Origin: Verrucomicrobiota bacterium
GTDB taxonomy: Bacteria > Verrucomicrobiota > Verrucomicrobiia > Verrucomicrobiales > DEV007
DNA: 64,000 bases
Direction: 5' to 3'
Assembly (NCBI GenBank): GCA_018970725.1
Contig: JAGWVU010000009.1
Location: 1-64,000, forward strand
Below are positions 62,890 to 64,000 of this stretch, piece by piece (positions within the stretch are counted from its first letter, which is position 1; each line of letters begins with the position of its first letter). The translations under genes were made by a program, and so were the position numbers. A model generated the notes under the pieces. It was not told where the DNA came from. It was given only the letters and a program-made list of their open reading frames with translations, and ran no database searches.

Positions 62890-64000
62890 TTACTTCCAAG
62901 TCCCTTTGAAATCATCGATCGCCGCGTGCAGAGTGGCCACGATCGCGTCGCTCAAGGCCTTCTCATCCCGGATCTTGGCGAGGACATCCCCCTTGCGATC
63001 CGTCAGATAGCCTTGCAACCCGGCCTGAAACTCCTTGACCCGGCTGACCGGCACGTCGTCGAACTTCCCGTTCTGCATCGCGAACATGATCGCCACCTCC
63101 ATCTCCATGGACAACGGCTCGTATTGCTTCTGCTTGAACAACTCGACGATGCGCTGCCCGCGATCGATCTGCTTCCGTGTCTTCTCGTCCAAATCCGAAC
63201 CGAACTGGGCGAAGGCCTGCAGCTCACGGAACTGGGCCAAATCCAGCTTGGTCGTGCCGGACACCTTCTTGACCGCCTTGGTCTGCGCCGCGGAACCCAC
63301 CCGGCTCACGGAAAGACCGACGGAAATGGCCGGGCGAACCCCTTGATAGAAGAGGTCGGTCTCCAAGTAGATCTGCCCGTCCGTGATCGAGATCACGTTC
63401 GTCGGAATGTAAGCCGAAACGTCACCGGCCTGGGTCTCGATGATGGGCAACGCGGTGAGCGAGCCTCCGCCGTTCTTCTCATTGAGGCGGGCGGCCCGCT
63501 CCAGGAGACGGCTGTGAAGGTAGAAGACGTCACCGGGATACGCCTCGCGACCCGAGGGACGACGCAACACCAGCGATACCTGCCGGTAGGCAACGGCGTG
63601 CTTGGAGAGGTCATCGTAAACGATCAACGCATCCATTCCGTTATCCATGAACCACTCGCCCATGGCGCAGCCGGAATAGGGAGCCAGATACTGATTCGTC
63701 GCCGGGTCCGAAGCGGTGGCCGTGACCACAATCGTGTAGGCCATGGCACCAGCCGCCTCAAGCGTCGCCACCGTCCGGGCGATATTGGACCGCTTCTGGC
63801 CAATCGCGACATAAATGCAATAGAGCGGCTTGTGCCCCTTGAGCGAACCCTCCTCCGCCGCCTTGTTCTGGCGGGCCTGGGAAATAATGGTGTCGATCGC
63901 CACCGTCGTCTTTCCGGTCGAACGGTCGCCAATGATCAACTCCCGCTGACCGCGCCCGATCGGAATCATGGCATCGATCGCCAGGATCCCCGTCTGCACC
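62890..64000 (-). CDS. atpA: ATP synthase alpha subunit, 5' part beyond window
   Basis: The final 370 residues of the F1 alpha subunit are present; the N-terminal beta-barrel and part of the nucleotide-binding domain lie past the window edge. Seen: [13 protein letters not shown] (Walker A), [72 protein letters not shown] and [19 protein letters not shown]. Protein ends FKGTWK. It opens the visible order A, G, D, C, typical of atp operons; the Fo genes are not in view. Confidence 0.97.
   Translation of the reverse strand, partial: VQTGILAIDAMIPIGRGQRELIIGDRSTGKTTVAIDTIISQARQNKAAEEGSLKGHKPLYCIYVAIGQKRSNIARTVATLEAAGAMAYTIVVTATASDPATNQYLAPYSGCAMGEWFMDNGMDALIVYDDLSKHAVAYRQVSLVLRRPSGREAYPGDVFYLHSRLLERAARLNEKNGGGSLTALPIIETQAGDVSAYIPTNVISITDGQIYLETDLFYQGVRPAISVGLSVSRVGSAAQTKAVKKVSGTTKLDLAQFRELQAFAQFGSDLDEKTRKQIDRGQRIVELFKQKQYEPLSMEMEVAIMFAMQNGKFDDVPVSRVKEFQAGLQGYLTDRKGDVLAKIRDEKALSDAIVATLHAAIDDFKGTWK

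Overview
The window is a GC-rich bacterial chromosome segment with no rRNA, tRNA, CRISPR array, transposase or recognisable prophage. Its gene content points to the phylum Verrucomicrobiota: a giant autotransporter-associated beta-strand repeat protein, a very long TPR protein, a sugar-dehydrogenase/Ig-like exoprotein, a 3-keto-disaccharide-hydrolase-like (DUF1080) protein, a HUMPS-family sugar cluster and a multidomain pectinase. The order or genus cannot be fixed from this sequence. Many starts lack a Shine-Dalgarno motif, and several gene pairs are coupled by ATGA or GTGA overlaps.

Layout. 1-5257 (minus): 5'-complete, 3'-truncated surface repeat protein, followed by a 409-bp AT-rich and hairpin-bearing gap. 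5667-15532 (minus): a run of Rieske ferredoxin, SGNH esterase, cdsA, dxr, a 1997-residue TPR protein and a repeat lipoprotein. 15663-28148 (plus): CNNM-type CBS membrane protein, TerB/FHA-like/ABCG transporter, glycosyltransferase, parE, rsmH, a YjhG/YagF-type sugar-acid dehydratase and an RhlE-type helicase. 28173-33050: an unknown membrane protein, a lipoprotein, and a three-gene minus-strand sugar cluster (HUMPS-family lyase, zinc-type dehydrogenase, TIM-barrel epimerase). 33138-38592 (minus): a 1524-residue sugar-dehydrogenase-like exoprotein, glutathione peroxidase and a doubtful small ORF.

38713-45541 (plus): a MurU-like nucleotidyltransferase and AmgK-like kinase (cell-wall sugar salvage), GlgE, a CHASE2 membrane protein and a beta-CASP metallo-beta-lactamase protein. 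45552-49107: TraB/GumN protein, outer-membrane barrel and ArgA. 49134-51603 looks like a small accessory cassette: a phage-type 101-residue protein, then a tightly coupled trio of ParA-like ATPase, unknown protein and a helical protein with a HEPN-like R-x5-H motif. I rate this the best candidate for an undescribed system. 51608-56633: DUF1080-like protein, a helical hypothetical, a NarX/NarL-type two-component pair and rimO. 56656-60041 (minus): a small conserved protein and a pectate lyase fused to a pectinesterase-like domain that seems to lack its catalytic aspartates. 60089-64000 (minus): ATP synthase atpA (cut by the window edge), atpG, atpD and atpC.

All functions were inferred by reading motifs. 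No database search was run. The surface, pectinase and sugar-acid genes fit a heterotroph that degrades plant or algal polysaccharides.
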